This document shows positions 30,487-39,422 of a stretch of 39,472 nucleotides of DNA, piece after piece. Made by a program: the position numbers and the translations under genes. Location: contig NZ_JABUXU010000025.1 in assembly GCF_014897675.1 (NCBI RefSeq), positions 1 to 39,472 of the forward strand. The letters run 5' to 3'. Position 1 is the stretch's first letter, and each line of letters starts with the position of its first letter. The notes beneath the pieces are model-generated. The model ran no database searches, was not told the origin of the DNA, and saw only the letters and a program-made list of their open reading frames with translations. The DNA is from Advenella sp. FME57 (GTDB taxonomy: Bacteria > Pseudomonadota > Gammaproteobacteria > Burkholderiales > Burkholderiaceae_B).

Positions 30487-31458
30487 ATGACTACCACTGT
30501 AAATAGCGACATGATTATCTACAATCAGCTCGCTCAAACTGCTTACCTGGAGCGCATCCAGGACAATCTGACCGTCTTCAATGGCGCATCCAATGGTGCC
30601 ATTATCTATGAAAGCAACGCCATCGAAGGCGACCTGAGCAAAAAGGCGTTTTACAAGGTTGGCGGCGAGATCGAGCATCGCGACGTCAATTCAACTTCCA
30701 AAGTACAGCCGAAAAAGATCGGCGCCGGTGAATCTGTGGGTGTGAAAGTGCCGTACAAGTACGGGCCTTATGCTTCTACTGAGGAAGCATTCAAGCGTCG
30801 CGCGCGCACGCCAGAAGAATTTGCCATGATCGTCGGTCAGGATCTGGCCGATGCGTTAATGGTTGGTCGTCTTAAATATGCTTTGGCTGCGCTTGGGGCG
30901 GCCATTGGTGGCAATAAAGACATGGTTGCTGCCGGCAGTATCAAAGATGACGGGCGTAAAGCCCTGACTCGAGGTATGCGTAAATTCGGTGACAAATTTG
31001 GCCGTATCGCCCTGTGGGTCATGAATTCGGACACCTATTTCGACATTGTTGATGAGGCGCTAACGCAGCAGATTTATGGCGAATCTGAAATCGTCGTGTA
31101 CGGCGGCATGCCCGGCACTCTGGGTAAACCCGTGCTGGTGTCAGACCAGGTGCCAACGGATAATGCCTTTGGCCTGCAGCCTGGTGCAGTTCGGGTGCTC
31201 GAATCACAAGCACCAGGATTTCGGGCGTACGACATCAACGACGAAGAGAACCTGGCAATTGGAATTCGCTCAGAAGGCACTTTTAACCTGGAAGTACTGG
31301 GTTATAGCTGGGTTGAGTCGTCAGGCGGAATCAACCCAAACCTCTCTGCAATTGCAGCCTCGGCCAATTGGAGCAAACACGTCAATAGCAACAAAATGAC
31401 CGCTGGCGTTCTACTGGATCTGGGTGGTGCCGCTCCTGGATCAAGCGCTGGAGGCTAA
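30487..31458 (+). CDS. Major capsid protein
   Basis: 323 residues; GGAATGGTCAT precedes the ATG. YLERIQDNLTVFNGASNGAIIYES, VPYKYGPYASTEEAFKRRART and ALWVMNSDTYFDIVDEALTQQIYGE, followed by a strand-rich C-terminal part, match the HK97-fold capsid type that follows a GP20-like scaffold. No cleavable delta domain is apparent, fitting the separate scaffold gene. Glycine/serine-rich tail. Confidence 0.85.
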   Translation: MTTTVNSDMIIYNQLAQTAYLERIQDNLTVFNGASNGAIIYESNAIEGDLSKKAFYKVGGEIEHRDVNSTSKVQPKKIGAGESVGVKVPYKYGPYASTEEAFKRRARTPEEFAMIVGQDLADALMVGRLKYALAALGAAIGGNKDMVAAGSIKDDGRKALTRGMRKFGDKFGRIALWVMNSDTYFDIVDEALTQQIYGESEIVVYGGMPGTLGKPVLVSDQVPTDNAFGLQPGAVRVLESQAPGFRAYDINDEENLAIGIRSEGTFNLEVLGYSWVESSGGINPNLSAIAASANWSKHVNSNKMTAGVLLDLGGAAPGSSAGG

Positions 31459-31515
31459 ACCTAAGTAACAAAGGTGCGGCGGTACGCTCACGAAGCCGTC
31501 GCACAGGAGAGCTAG

Positions 31516-31908
31516 ATGAAACGACTACTTTATACAACTCGTAGTTCGATTGCGTTATCTCAGTTTGTCGGGGCCGTGGGAGTGCGAAATCCTGAGTACT
31601 ACAGCAAACCCGAGTCAGACGTCCAAGAGGTGGGTATCGAGGGTGATTACCCTCAGATTGCCGATGACTATGAGCGTTTGGGTGTGAAGGTCATTATGGC
31701 GACGGAGCGTGTGGCCGAAGAGCTGCCCAGTCAAGATGAGAGGAAGGAAGTCGCTCCGGCGCAATCGAATGCCGATGAGCGCAAATTGTTGATTGCGACG
31801 TTAAAGACCAAAGGCATCAAATATGCCAGGAACGCCTCCACTGATCAGTTGCGGGCTTTGGCCCAGACTTCCTCAACTGGTTTACAGGAAGATCCTGCTA
31901 ATGCTTGA
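31516..31908 (+). CDS. Hypothetical head protein with HeH-like C-terminus
   Basis: 130 residues; AGGAG lies upstream. The N-terminal part is unknown. The C-terminal part (ERKLLIATLKTKGIKYARNASTDQLRALAQ, about 90-118) is a small helix-extended-loop-helix (HeH/SAP-like) motif common in capsid-adjacent phage proteins. Overlaps the next gene by eight bases. Confidence 0.65.
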   Translation: MKRLLYTTRSSIALSQFVGAVGVRNPEYYSKPESDVQEVGIEGDYPQIADDYERLGVKVIMATERVAEELPSQDERKEVAPAQSNADERKLLIATLKTKGIKYARNASTDQLRALAQTSSTGLQEDPANA

Positions 31909-32272
31909 GTACATTACTGTTGCGGACGTAGATACCGCTTTGGGCTCAAACTGGGCAGCAAGGGACAAAAAAGAGCGCGCAGTTCTGCTTGCCAATGTGT
32001 GGCTCACAAACAAGTCACTGCCTGAATGCGACCCTATCCCACAGGAGTGGAAACAGGCTGGAGCGGAAATTGCCAAGGAAGCGGCGTCCGGGAAAATCTA
32101 TGGAACGACCGAAACTGGGGTATTGAGTAAATCCGTGAGGGCGGACACTGTTTCTTCGAGCAAGACGTTTTCATCGAACCACAGGATTACGAGTGCTGGC
32201 GAATCTCTCGCCTTGGCATTGCTGAAACCTTGGCTTGGCACGGGTGGGATATTTATGCTGAAAAGGATCTGA
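31901..32272 (+). CDS. Head-tail connector, DnaT-like family
   Basis: 123 residues from the ATG at 31901. MLEYITVADVDTALGSNW, KKERAVLLANVWLTN and AGESLALALLKPWL fit the four-helix adaptor placed after the capsid and labelled DnaT-like ssDNA-binding in databases. Position indicates a gp6-type connector on the portal rather than replication. Confidence 0.75.
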   Translation: MLEYITVADVDTALGSNWAARDKKERAVLLANVWLTNKSLPECDPIPQEWKQAGAEIAKEAASGKIYGTTETGVLSKSVRADTVSSSKTFSSNHRITSAGESLALALLKPWLGTGGIFMLKRI

Positions 32273-32273
32273 T

Positions 32274-32630
32274 ATGGGGCTACGCGACGAAATTACTGCA
32301 GACATTGCCGAGGCGTTTGACGAAGATCTAGGGGATGCAGTGACGAATTTCACTGGGACTCGCATAGTGCAGACTGGGGAACTGGACCCGATAAGCCAGG
32401 AAGTGCCGACCGAGACCATTACCTATACAGGTCGTGGCATTTTCGGCAGCTATGATGAAACCGTCGTTGATGGTCTTCAAATACTGCGGACCGACACCAA
32501 GATCACGGCGCTGCAAATTGAAGTGACGGACACCCCAAAGATCGATGATCGGATCAACGGGCTGACGGTCATAAATGTTGGTAAGGATCCTGCCGGCGTG
32601 ACGTGGACGATTCAGGCGAGGGCTTCATAA
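32274..32630 (+). CDS. Head-tail joining/stopper protein
   Basis: 118 residues; AAGGAT before the ATG. Beta-rich (TETITYTGRGIFGSYDETVVDG, GVTWTIQARAS) and the second connector after the adaptor, as lambda FII or SPP1 gp16. It would close the portal after packaging. Start of the next gene overlaps the stop (TAATG). Confidence 0.7.
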   Translation: MGLRDEITADIAEAFDEDLGDAVTNFTGTRIVQTGELDPISQEVPTETITYTGRGIFGSYDETVVDGLQILRTDTKITALQIEVTDTPKIDDRINGLTVINVGKDPAGVTWTIQARAS

Positions 32631-33016
32631 TGGCTGGCTGGTCCCAAAAACCCACTGCTTTTATCAAAGTGGTAAAGGAAGATCTGATCGATAAACGAAA
32701 GGAGATTACCAGCGACGTACTGCAGGCCGTCATCTCCGGTTCACCAGTGGATACAGGCACCTATAAAGGCAACCACAGGGTATCGCTTGATGGAGAAGAC
32801 TTAGGGTATGACCTCGAGGAAAACGATAAAGGTGGCGAAGAAACCATGCGAAAAGGGCTGACGGTCATTGGGCGAATTGACACGCCATTCGGGGAGTCGA
32901 TTGTCCAAAACAACCTTCCGTATGCTAAACCGCTCGAAGATGGTCACTCTATGCAGGCCACCCAGGGTGTCTATGGTCCAGGCTTTGCTGCAGTTAAAGA
33001 GAAATACTGCAAATGA
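32630..33016 (+). CDS. HK97 gp10-like tail/neck protein
   Basis: 128 residues from the ATG at 32630, GAGGG nine bases upstream. SGSPVDTGTYKGNHRVS and LPYAKPLEDGHSMQATQGVYG carry the gp10-family pattern (VDTGxLrxs, YAxxxExG). Member of the neck, joining head to tail. Overlaps the next gene (ATGA). Confidence 0.8.
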   Translation: MAGWSQKPTAFIKVVKEDLIDKRKEITSDVLQAVISGSPVDTGTYKGNHRVSLDGEDLGYDLEENDKGGEETMRKGLTVIGRIDTPFGESIVQNNLPYAKPLEDGHSMQATQGVYGPGFAAVKEKYCK

Positions 33017-33411
33017 CGTTTGAACACATTCGGGCTGTGATTCTGGGCCGCATGAAGTCGTTTGACGGGATCGAGCAAGCCAGGATTGATTATCAGTTGC
33101 CTACTAGACGATTTGCTCCGCCGTCAGAGGGAATATGGTGCCGACTGAATATCCGATACGGGCCTTCCTTCATGGCTGGTATGGCCGATACCCCGTATAC
33201 GCGTAAGGTTGGGCTGATCGTTTTCCAGTGTTTTGATAAAGCATTTGTCGAAACCGTAGGTCTGGTCCGATTGACCGATAAGATCGAACGGCACTTCGGC
33301 TACTGGATGCAGGGGGATCTGGAAACGCTGGAAACGTCGGTAGCAGACGTTGGCGTGGATCCGGCCGGCTTCTATCAGAAAAACGTCAATGTCCGGTTTC
33401 GAGCTGGATAA
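33013..33411 (+). CDS. Tail terminator/completion protein
   Basis: 132 residues. LPTRRFAPPSEGIWCRLNIRYGPSFMAGMADTPYTRK and a helical middle resemble the DUF4128/gpU-type tail terminator that caps the tail tube. Position directly before the tube gene supports it. Confidence 0.75.
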   Translation: MTFEHIRAVILGRMKSFDGIEQARIDYQLPTRRFAPPSEGIWCRLNIRYGPSFMAGMADTPYTRKVGLIVFQCFDKAFVETVGLVRLTDKIERHFGYWMQGDLETLETSVADVGVDPAGFYQKNVNVRFRAG

Positions 33412-33430
33412 ATAGTTAGTTCTATCTTGG

Positions 33431-33478
33431 GCCGTCTTTAGGGACGGCTTTTTTATTGCCCCATCGATGGGGCTTTTT
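33431..33478 (+). terminator. Tandem rho-independent terminators
   Basis: GCCGTC/GACGGC (33431-33448) followed by TTTTTTATT, then GCCCC/GGGGC around ATCGAT (33457-33472) followed by TTTTTC. They separate the neck genes from the tube gene and may adjust expression level. Confidence 0.75.
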
Positions 33479-33496
33479 CATTTGCAAGGACGAATC

Positions 33497-34417
33497 ATGT
33501 CTTCAGGTGCACATATTGTCACGCATTTTATCAAGGAGTCCACACCAGGCGTTACGCCAGCTGCCCCCGAGGAGGGGGATTGGAAAACTGCCCGGCTGAC
33601 GGGCAATACACTGACACCAACCCCCAGCACTCAAGTTTCAGACGAAGTTACGACAAAACGACTGAGCCAAGGGGCAGCGGTTACAGGGCTGACCATTGCA
33701 GGTCAACTGAATGCTGAGTTTTCCTTTGGCACGTTCGATGATTGGCTCGCAGCATTGTTTTATGGTGATTGGACTGACAATGTACTGTCCATTGGCTCAA
33801 CTCGCCATACCTTCTCTGTACAGAAGGGGTATACGGACGTGAATACGTATCATCTGTTTAAAGGTGTGCACGCGGCAACCGGTGCCATCGAGATCCCGGA
33901 AGAAGGGAAAATAACGCTTACCATTGGATGCCAGGCACTGGATTACGAGGACGCCGAAATCAGCTATGTCAAAACCCCAGCAGAACCGACTGTAACTCCA
34001 TTCATGTCCAGTCTTTCAGTTGGCAATATCCTGGTCGATGATGTTTCTTTGGTGGGGCAGGCTTGCGTTTCGGCCTTAACCATTAACATCGACAATTCGG
34101 TGCAGCTGCAGAGGTGCTTGGGATCTGGCAAAAAAGGTCCCGGCGCCATTATTGCAACCGAAGCTGCAATTACCGGCAGTATAACGCTGGCGTGGTCTAA
34201 AAAAGCTTGGGAAATCTGGAAAAGTCAGTTCACACGAAAAGCCGCCGGTGTTGTTTTCCCGATATCCGATAGTCTGCAAAACAGATACACCTTTAACTTT
34301 CCGTCTTTGGAGTTTGACGGCGAATTGCCAAATGGAGGCAAACGGGATCTGGTCAAAGCGCAACTGAACTGGTCAGTAGCCAAGGTATCGCCAACTATCA
34401 CCCGGGAGGCAGCATAA
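33497..34417 (+). CDS. Major tail tube protein
   Basis: 306 residues from the ATG at 33497 (AGGA upstream). ESTPGVTPAAPEEGDWKTAR, TKRLSQGAAVTGLTIAGQLNAEFSFGTFDDWLAALFYG and NGGKRDLVKAQLNWSVAK fit the Phage_tube_2 group. Hexamers polymerise around the tape measure protein. Its stop overlaps the G start. Confidence 0.88.
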   Translation: MSSGAHIVTHFIKESTPGVTPAAPEEGDWKTARLTGNTLTPTPSTQVSDEVTTKRLSQGAAVTGLTIAGQLNAEFSFGTFDDWLAALFYGDWTDNVLSIGSTRHTFSVQKGYTDVNTYHLFKGVHAATGAIEIPEEGKITLTIGCQALDYEDAEISYVKTPAEPTVTPFMSSLSVGNILVDDVSLVGQACVSALTINIDNSVQLQRCLGSGKKGPGAIIATEAAITGSITLAWSKKAWEIWKSQFTRKAAGVVFPISDSLQNRYTFNFPSLEFDGELPNGGKRDLVKAQLNWSVAKVSPTITREAA

Positions 34418-34911
34418 TGGCATTGCGAGTTTCACAGGCCGATCCGATTGCAACTAGTGAACGCTGGGAGGACTATGACCACGAGACCTCATTCAAGCTG
34501 GCAGGACTGGATAACGAAGAGTATCAGCTGGGTTTGGAGCGTGCGCGCCGGCTGGTTGCCAAACAAGATGCAGGTCAGACGCTGAAGAATTTGACGATCT
34601 CTGAGAACGATCAGCGTGAGTATCAGACTCAGTGCAAGTTGGTGGGGGCTTACATTATCAGGGATTGGAAGGGCGAGATTTACGACGAAAATGATAAGTT
34701 GATGCCTTATACGCCAGAGAATGCGCAAAAACTTTTATTGGTGAATGTTGCCCTCTTTGCGTGGATTATCTTGAAGGCGAAGGAAGTTCAGATCGCGCAA
34801 CAGGCCGAGGAAGCTGAAACTGTGGGAAAGTCATCGCGCGCTTTGAGTGGGAACGTGAATGGCAGGGCCGCACGCAAAAGCAAGCGCTCATCTACAAAAG
34901 TCTCAACTTAG
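34417..34911 (+). CDS. Tail assembly chaperone G
   Basis: 164 residues. FKLAGLDNEEYQLGLERARRLV and a helical core (ENAQKLLLVNVALFAWIILKAKEV) fit a lambda G-like chaperone that binds the tape measure protein during tail assembly. The non-frameshifted end is short and basic (RAARKSKRSSTK). A slippery heptamer at 34824 yields GT. Confidence 0.85.
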   Translation: MALRVSQADPIATSERWEDYDHETSFKLAGLDNEEYQLGLERARRLVAKQDAGQTLKNLTISENDQREYQTQCKLVGAYIIRDWKGEIYDENDKLMPYTPENAQKLLLVNVALFAWIILKAKEVQIAQQAEEAETVGKSSRALSGNVNGRAARKSKRSSTKVST

Positions 34912-35144
34912 ACATCCCTGAAGAACCGGAAAATGACGCAATCACGCGGCACATCATTGAGATGTTTCAGCTTGCCAACCGTGCCCGCAAGTATGTCGTT
35001 GGGGTAAGTGGAGCAGTTGCAATGCCACTGTCAGTTGACGATATCAACACCGTGGTCGCCGCCTATCATTCGCCACTACCACGTCGTGAGCTTGACGCAT
35101 GCATTTTCGCTCTAGATAAGGAGTGGATAGCAAATTTGGAATGA
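34417..35144 (+). CDS. Tail assembly chaperone GT (-1 frameshift product)
   Basis: Shares the first 138 codons with G, then slips back one base at GGGAAAG (34824-34830) and continues to TGA 35142-35144, about 242 residues. The downstream frame reads ARFEWEREWQGRTQKQALIYK, then HIIEMFQLANRARKYVVG, a typical T domain that contacts the tail tube subunits. The separate ATG at 34962 is not a likely start. Confidence 0.85.
34824..34830 (+). promoter_or_regulatory. Programmed -1 frameshift site GGGAAAG
   Basis: The heptamer is in phase as G-GGA-AAG, identical to the lambda G/GT slip site. The -1 frame is open from there into the T domain, with no stop. Confidence 0.88.
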
Positions 35145-35197
35145 TTGGATCGCTCCCAATAACCTTTGTCCCATTCGATTGTTAATTTTGTTCAAAA

Positions 35198-35227
35198 GCC
35201 GCTCCGGTTCTGGGGCGGCTTTTTTAT
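35198..35227 (+). terminator. Rho-independent terminator
   Basis: GCCGC-T-CC/GG-G-GCGGC with loop GGTTCT followed by TTTTTT, between GT and the tape measure gene. Partial termination here would be relieved by late antitermination. Confidence 0.7.
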
Positions 35228-35236
35228 GGGTGACTG

Positions 35237-38200
35237 ATGTCCAACGAATCCCGTCTCTCGATCGTCATTGAAAGCCGGAACGCCAAGCAACAGGCTGCGG
35301 ATCTGGTCAAAGCGCTAGAAGTTCTCGATAGTGCAGGTGTCCGGGTAACTTCTACGACAAACAAAGCTGGAAAATCCGCTCAGGAAGCTGGAAATAGCTT
35401 CAGCAAGGCAGGCAAGGACGCAAAATCAGGATCCACTGGTGTTGATAGTCTCAATAAGAGTATTGAGCGGACGGACAAGGCAGCCGCCACCGCCGCTGCC
35501 TCAATGCGCCGTATGTTCCTCGGGGCATTGGTCGGCTTTTCGACAATGGGCCTCATCGACGCAGCCGATGAATGGGGCCAATACGCTTCCCGGGTAAAAA
35601 ACGCCACGAAATCCGCTGAAGAATACGAACACGTCCAAAAACGAATGATGGCTTCGGCCAAGGATACATTCAGGCATATCAATGAGACCAGGGAGTCCTT
35701 CATTCAGATGTCGCCTGTCTTGCGGGAAATGGGCATGTCGTTGGACCAGAGCATTGATGCTATCGACACATTCTCCGGTCTGCTGGTGGTGAACGCCGCT
35801 AGCGCCGAAGCTGGCAAAAACGCTATGAACGCTTTGGCCAAATCGTTCCAGAAGGGGAAAATCGATGCTGATGCCTGGATGTCGATCTATTCGACTGTCG
35901 ATTCCATTGTAGACATAATCGCAGAAAGCAGTGGCATGGCCAGCGACGAGATCCGCAGGCTCGGAGCAGAAGGAAAACTGTCTGTAGAGGTGCTGGCAAA
36001 AGCGCTTCTAGATGGCAACGCAAAGATTATGGCGCAATCACGCGCTATGCCGACGACAGTGCGCGATTCGTTGACATTCATTTCCAGCGCATTCGGCGAG
36101 TGGATTGGAAAGACGAACGAAGCCAGCGGTGCCACTGCCGTACTGGTCGATGGTTTGAACTTGGTTGGCGAGAACATAGACGTGGTTGCCAATGTCCTGA
36201 TGGGCGCTGCAGTTACTGCTATATCTATGTATACGCTGCGCCAGGGGCTTGCCATCAAATCCACGGTCCAGGCTATGTTGGCTACCCGACAAAAGGCCGC
36301 TGCCGACCTGCAGGCGGCCAAAGCTCAGGTTGCCTTGACTACGGCAACACTGAATCAGGCACGCGCAAACGCTACCCTCGGAGGTTCAACGCGCGCCGTT
36401 ACTCGGGCTCAAAAGGCACACACAGCCGCTTTAGCGGGGCTTTCGGCTGCTCGGACGGCAGCATCAACGGCAGGCCGCGCCATGTTGGGTGCGATGGGCG
36501 GTATCCCTGGAATCGCTATTTCGCTGGGCATGGCCGCAGCTTCATTCCTGTCATTTGGAGATGCTTCAGCGAAGGCCAAAGACGAGACGGTAGAAAGTAT
36601 CGCGTCGATGAATCTGTCCATTGACGAGTTGATCGAGCGGTTCAAGGATCTCAGCAAAGCGCAGCAGGACATGCTGGTGCTCAAATACAAAGACAAGGTC
36701 ATCGAAGATAACGAGAAGATTAAAAGCTCTTTGAACGATCTGCTGACTACATTCACGGCCGTTGCTGCTGGGGCGGGAGGTGCAGAACAATTCGTCGCGA
36801 TTAGCGAAGCAAGCAAGGCTCTGGATGAATTGGCCAAGAACGCCACGCTGTCGAATAATGAACGGTATGAGGCTGGTAAGCGGATAATCGAGTCCCTGCA
36901 GGAGGAAGCGGGCCTGACCCGGAAGCAGGCAGACAACATCGCAGATCAATGGGCGAAAACAAACGGCCTGGTTGATAGTCTGAAAGAACACCAGAAGATG
37001 GTGGATGCAATGGGGGCGTCGGCACGAGAGACGGCTAAAGCCATGTCCGGGCTCGATACGGCAATCCAGGCGGCGACTGGCGCTTCCGGTAAGGAATGGG
37101 ACAGGTTCATCGGTTCTCTTACCGAGGCCCGTGATACGGTCGGCATGACAGCCCGGCAACTGGCCGAATACAAAGCGGCAGCGATGGGGGCGACTTCAGA
37201 GCAGCAAAAGCTCGCTGGCTCCATAGCAGCCCAGGAGGATGCCGTAAACGATCTAAAAAAAGCCATCGAAGACGGTGACAAGAAAGCTCAGGAAGGGTCG
37301 CGGAAGCGAATCGATGCACTTGTGCAGGAACAGGGGCAACTGATATATAACATGACCTTTGCACGCTCATATTTGGAGCTGCTGTCATTGGGTATAGCGG
37401 CTACTTCCGCGATTCAAGGCGCCCAGACTGAAGCGAACATGGCCGCGCTCAAGGAAATGGACGCGATTCAGGCTCGGCTTAAGGCGGCTGTTGGAAATGT
37501 TAAGACCAATACAGAACCGAAGATTAAAAAAACAAAATCTGGAAGTGGGCCTAAATCGGATCCTGCCGGCGACTACATCAAACAGCTGAACGAGCAAATT
37601 GCACTGCTTGGCAAGGAGACTGAGTACGAGAAAGCACTGACACAGATCCAGCTGGGCAAGTACGGAAAGGTTACCGAGGCTCAGAAATCGGATATTTTGG
37701 CAAAGGCCAAAACCCTTGATCTGCTTAAAAAGACACAGGAAGAAAACGACAAATACAAGAAATTCATTGATGAAATCACGGGCGCCGACAAACTCAGTGA
37801 TCATCTTGAAAAGATCAAGTTTCTTACCCGGGCCTGGGACGAAGGCACGATCAATGTTGAGGAATATAACCGGCGCCTCAATGGAATCAATGAGGACTTT
37901 GGCTCGACGACCGGCGCGATGTCGGAATTTGCCAAGCAGGCAAGTGCAAATATTCAGGATTCGCTAGGCGATACGCTGAAAAAGCTTCTGAAGGGCGATT
38001 TTGACGATATTGCGTCTGCCTGGGGAGACATGATTCTCGATATGGTTGCTCAGGCGGCAGCGGCTAATTTGAACGAAGCGCTGTTCGGCTCAAACGGTAC
38101 ATCAGGTCTCATCGGTACTGCGATAGGTTCCTTATTTGGCGGTGGAGCCACTACTGTCGGAGGGGCTGCTGGCATGCCAATTTATGGGGGAGACTTCGGC

Positions 38201-38599
38201 TTCGGTGCTATTCACCTTTTTGAAGGTGGCCGCGTTAGAGGCCCCGGCAGCAGCACGAGCGATTCAATCCCTGCGCGTCTCTCCGATGGTGAATATGTCG
38301 TCAACGCTCAGGCAGTACGACAACCAGGTGTCCTGGACCTGCTAGAGGCGCTTAATGCGGGCAAGGCAGTCATTCGGCGAGCAGCGGGCGGTGTGGTTGG
38401 ACAGCCTACAGCGACGACAATGCCACAGTCATTTATGGCGGCGCCACAGATCAACATTATCAATAATTCCAGCCAGCCCTTACAGGGGCAGGCCAGCGCA
38501 AGGTTCGACGGAGAGCAGATGATTATCGACGTGGTGCTCAGTAACTTGCAGCGAAACGGCGAAATAGCACAGTCCATTAAGAATCTACAAACGGCATAA
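35237..38599 (+). CDS. Tail tape measure protein
   Basis: 1120 residues. N-terminal coiled coil, then the tape-measure domain (about 75-290: GALVGFSTMGLIDAADEWGQ, GLLVVNAASAEAGKNAMNAL, QSRAMPTTVRDSLTFISSAF). Hydrophobic stretches near 320-340 and 420-440 are candidates for membrane insertion during DNA entry. Long helices with SGSGPKSDPAGD linkers follow. The C-terminus carries the lambda-type end (LLKGDFDDIASAWGDMILDMVAQ) and RLSDGEYVVNAQAVRQPGVL. At about 0.15 nm per residue the tail would be about 165-170 nm. Confidence 0.93.
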   Translation: MSNESRLSIVIESRNAKQQAADLVKALEVLDSAGVRVTSTTNKAGKSAQEAGNSFSKAGKDAKSGSTGVDSLNKSIERTDKAAATAAASMRRMFLGALVGFSTMGLIDAADEWGQYASRVKNATKSAEEYEHVQKRMMASAKDTFRHINETRESFIQMSPVLREMGMSLDQSIDAIDTFSGLLVVNAASAEAGKNAMNALAKSFQKGKIDADAWMSIYSTVDSIVDIIAESSGMASDEIRRLGAEGKLSVEVLAKALLDGNAKIMAQSRAMPTTVRDSLTFISSAFGEWIGKTNEASGATAVLVDGLNLVGENIDVVANVLMGAAVTAISMYTLRQGLAIKSTVQAMLATRQKAAADLQAAKAQVALTTATLNQARANATLGGSTRAVTRAQKAHTAALAGLSAARTAASTAGRAMLGAMGGIPGIAISLGMAAASFLSFGDASAKAKDETVESIASMNLSIDELIERFKDLSKAQQDMLVLKYKDKVIEDNEKIKSSLNDLLTTFTAVAAGAGGAEQFVAISEASKALDELAKNATLSNNERYEAGKRIIESLQEEAGLTRKQADNIADQWAKTNGLVDSLKEHQKMVDAMGASARETAKAMSGLDTAIQAATGASGKEWDRFIGSLTEARDTVGMTARQLAEYKAAAMGATSEQQKLAGSIAAQEDAVNDLKKAIEDGDKKAQEGSRKRIDALVQEQGQLIYNMTFARSYLELLSLGIAATSAIQGAQTEANMAALKEMDAIQARLKAAVGNVKTNTEPKIKKTKSGSGPKSDPAGDYIKQLNEQIALLGKETEYEKALTQIQLGKYGKVTEAQKSDILAKAKTLDLLKKTQEENDKYKKFIDEITGADKLSDHLEKIKFLTRAWDEGTINVEEYNRRLNGINEDFGSTTGAMSEFAKQASANIQDSLGDTLKKLLKGDFDDIASAWGDMILDMVAQAAAANLNEALFGSNGTSGLIGTAIGSLFGGGATTVGGAAGMPIYGGDFGFGAIHLFEGGRVRGPGSSTSDSIPARLSDGEYVVNAQAVRQPGVLDLLEALNAGKAVIRRAAGGVVGQPTATTMPQSFMAAPQINIINNSSQPLQGQASARFDGEQMIIDVVLSNLQRNGEIAQSIKNLQTA

Positions 38600-38604
38600 G
38601 TAGT

Positions 38605-38952
38605 ATGGCCCAATTACCTGAATTCGTGAAATTCCTAGCTGATAACTACAGTGAGCCGCTAGATTACAAGGTCCAGCGTTCAGAAATGGACTCAGGCCTT
38701 GGAAAGCAACGCCCTGGACGCAGCAAGCCCGTCCGTACCCGAAAAGGTACCCTCACCATCGGCAGCCCGCAGAACAAGGAACTGTTCGAAGAGTGGTTAA
38801 AAGACAATGGCGGGGGAACACGCTATTTTGATTTTCATGACCCGCTGACTGGCGTCACAAAGAAATGCCGGTTCGTGAACAAAATTTGGGATTTTCAGTG
38901 GCGCTACAACACTTGGTGGGAAGTGGCATGTGAATTGGAGTCGATCGGATGA
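38605..38952 (+). CDS. Minor tail protein (gpM-like position)
   Basis: 115 residues. LPEFVKFLADNYSEPLDYKVQRSEMDSG, TLTIGSPQNKELFEEWL and YNTWWEVACELESIG suggest a compact beta domain like the lambda M class at the tail tip. Placed directly after the tape measure and overlapping the next gene (ATGA). Family name uncertain. Confidence 0.7.
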   Translation: MAQLPEFVKFLADNYSEPLDYKVQRSEMDSGLGKQRPGRSKPVRTRKGTLTIGSPQNKELFEEWLKDNGGGTRYFDFHDPLTGVTKKCRFVNKIWDFQWRYNTWWEVACELESIG

Positions 38953-39422
38953 CATTGCGATTTTCAGAGCACGGTACATGCAATGCAAATGCGGTCAATG
39001 CGGACGAGGATTTTATTACACTTCTTGAGTTTTACAAGGCAGGTCAGCCAGCTCGCGCGTACGTTTGCGACGATGTGGAGAACTTCACGGGCTTTGGGCA
39101 CGAATGGATAGCTTGTCCGTTTGAGATCACTTTGCCTGACGATGTGGACCAGCAAGTGCCAATCGGAAATCTGGCGGTCAATAACGTTCCAGGCGAAGAG
39201 GTGGATGACGGTTACGGCAACAAGCGGCGCTTTAGCCAATGGCTAGAGCAAATCGACGGGGGCCGGGACATGAAAGTTATCGTTCGGCAGACCTTGCGCA
39301 GTGAACCTTTCATTGAATTTGAAATGGAACTGGATCTTTCAAATGTTGCGGTTAATCAGAATCGAGTGACGGCGCAGATCTCCTACTCAAATAATGCTCG
39401 TAACAATCATGCGGTCGTGTAA
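38949..39422 (+). CDS. DUF1833-type tail tip protein (gpL-like position)
   Basis: 157 residues. ITLLEFYKAGQPARAYVCDDVENFTG, then CPFEITLPDDVDQQVPIGNLAVNNV, fit the DUF1833 family found between tape measure and K/I/J genes. It is expected in the tail-tip complex at the baseplate hub. The 50 bases after the stop hold no further start; K, I and J equivalents should lie beyond the window. Confidence 0.8.
   Translation: MTLRFSEHGTCNANAVNADEDFITLLEFYKAGQPARAYVCDDVENFTGFGHEWIACPFEITLPDDVDQQVPIGNLAVNNVPGEEVDDGYGNKRRFSQWLEQIDGGRDMKVIVRQTLRSEPFIEFEMELDLSNVAVNQNRVTAQISYSNNARNNHAVV

Noticed and set aside
34962-35144. Stand-alone 60-residue ORF after G
   Set aside because: It is the tail of the -1 frameshift product GT; the frame is open back to the slippery site.
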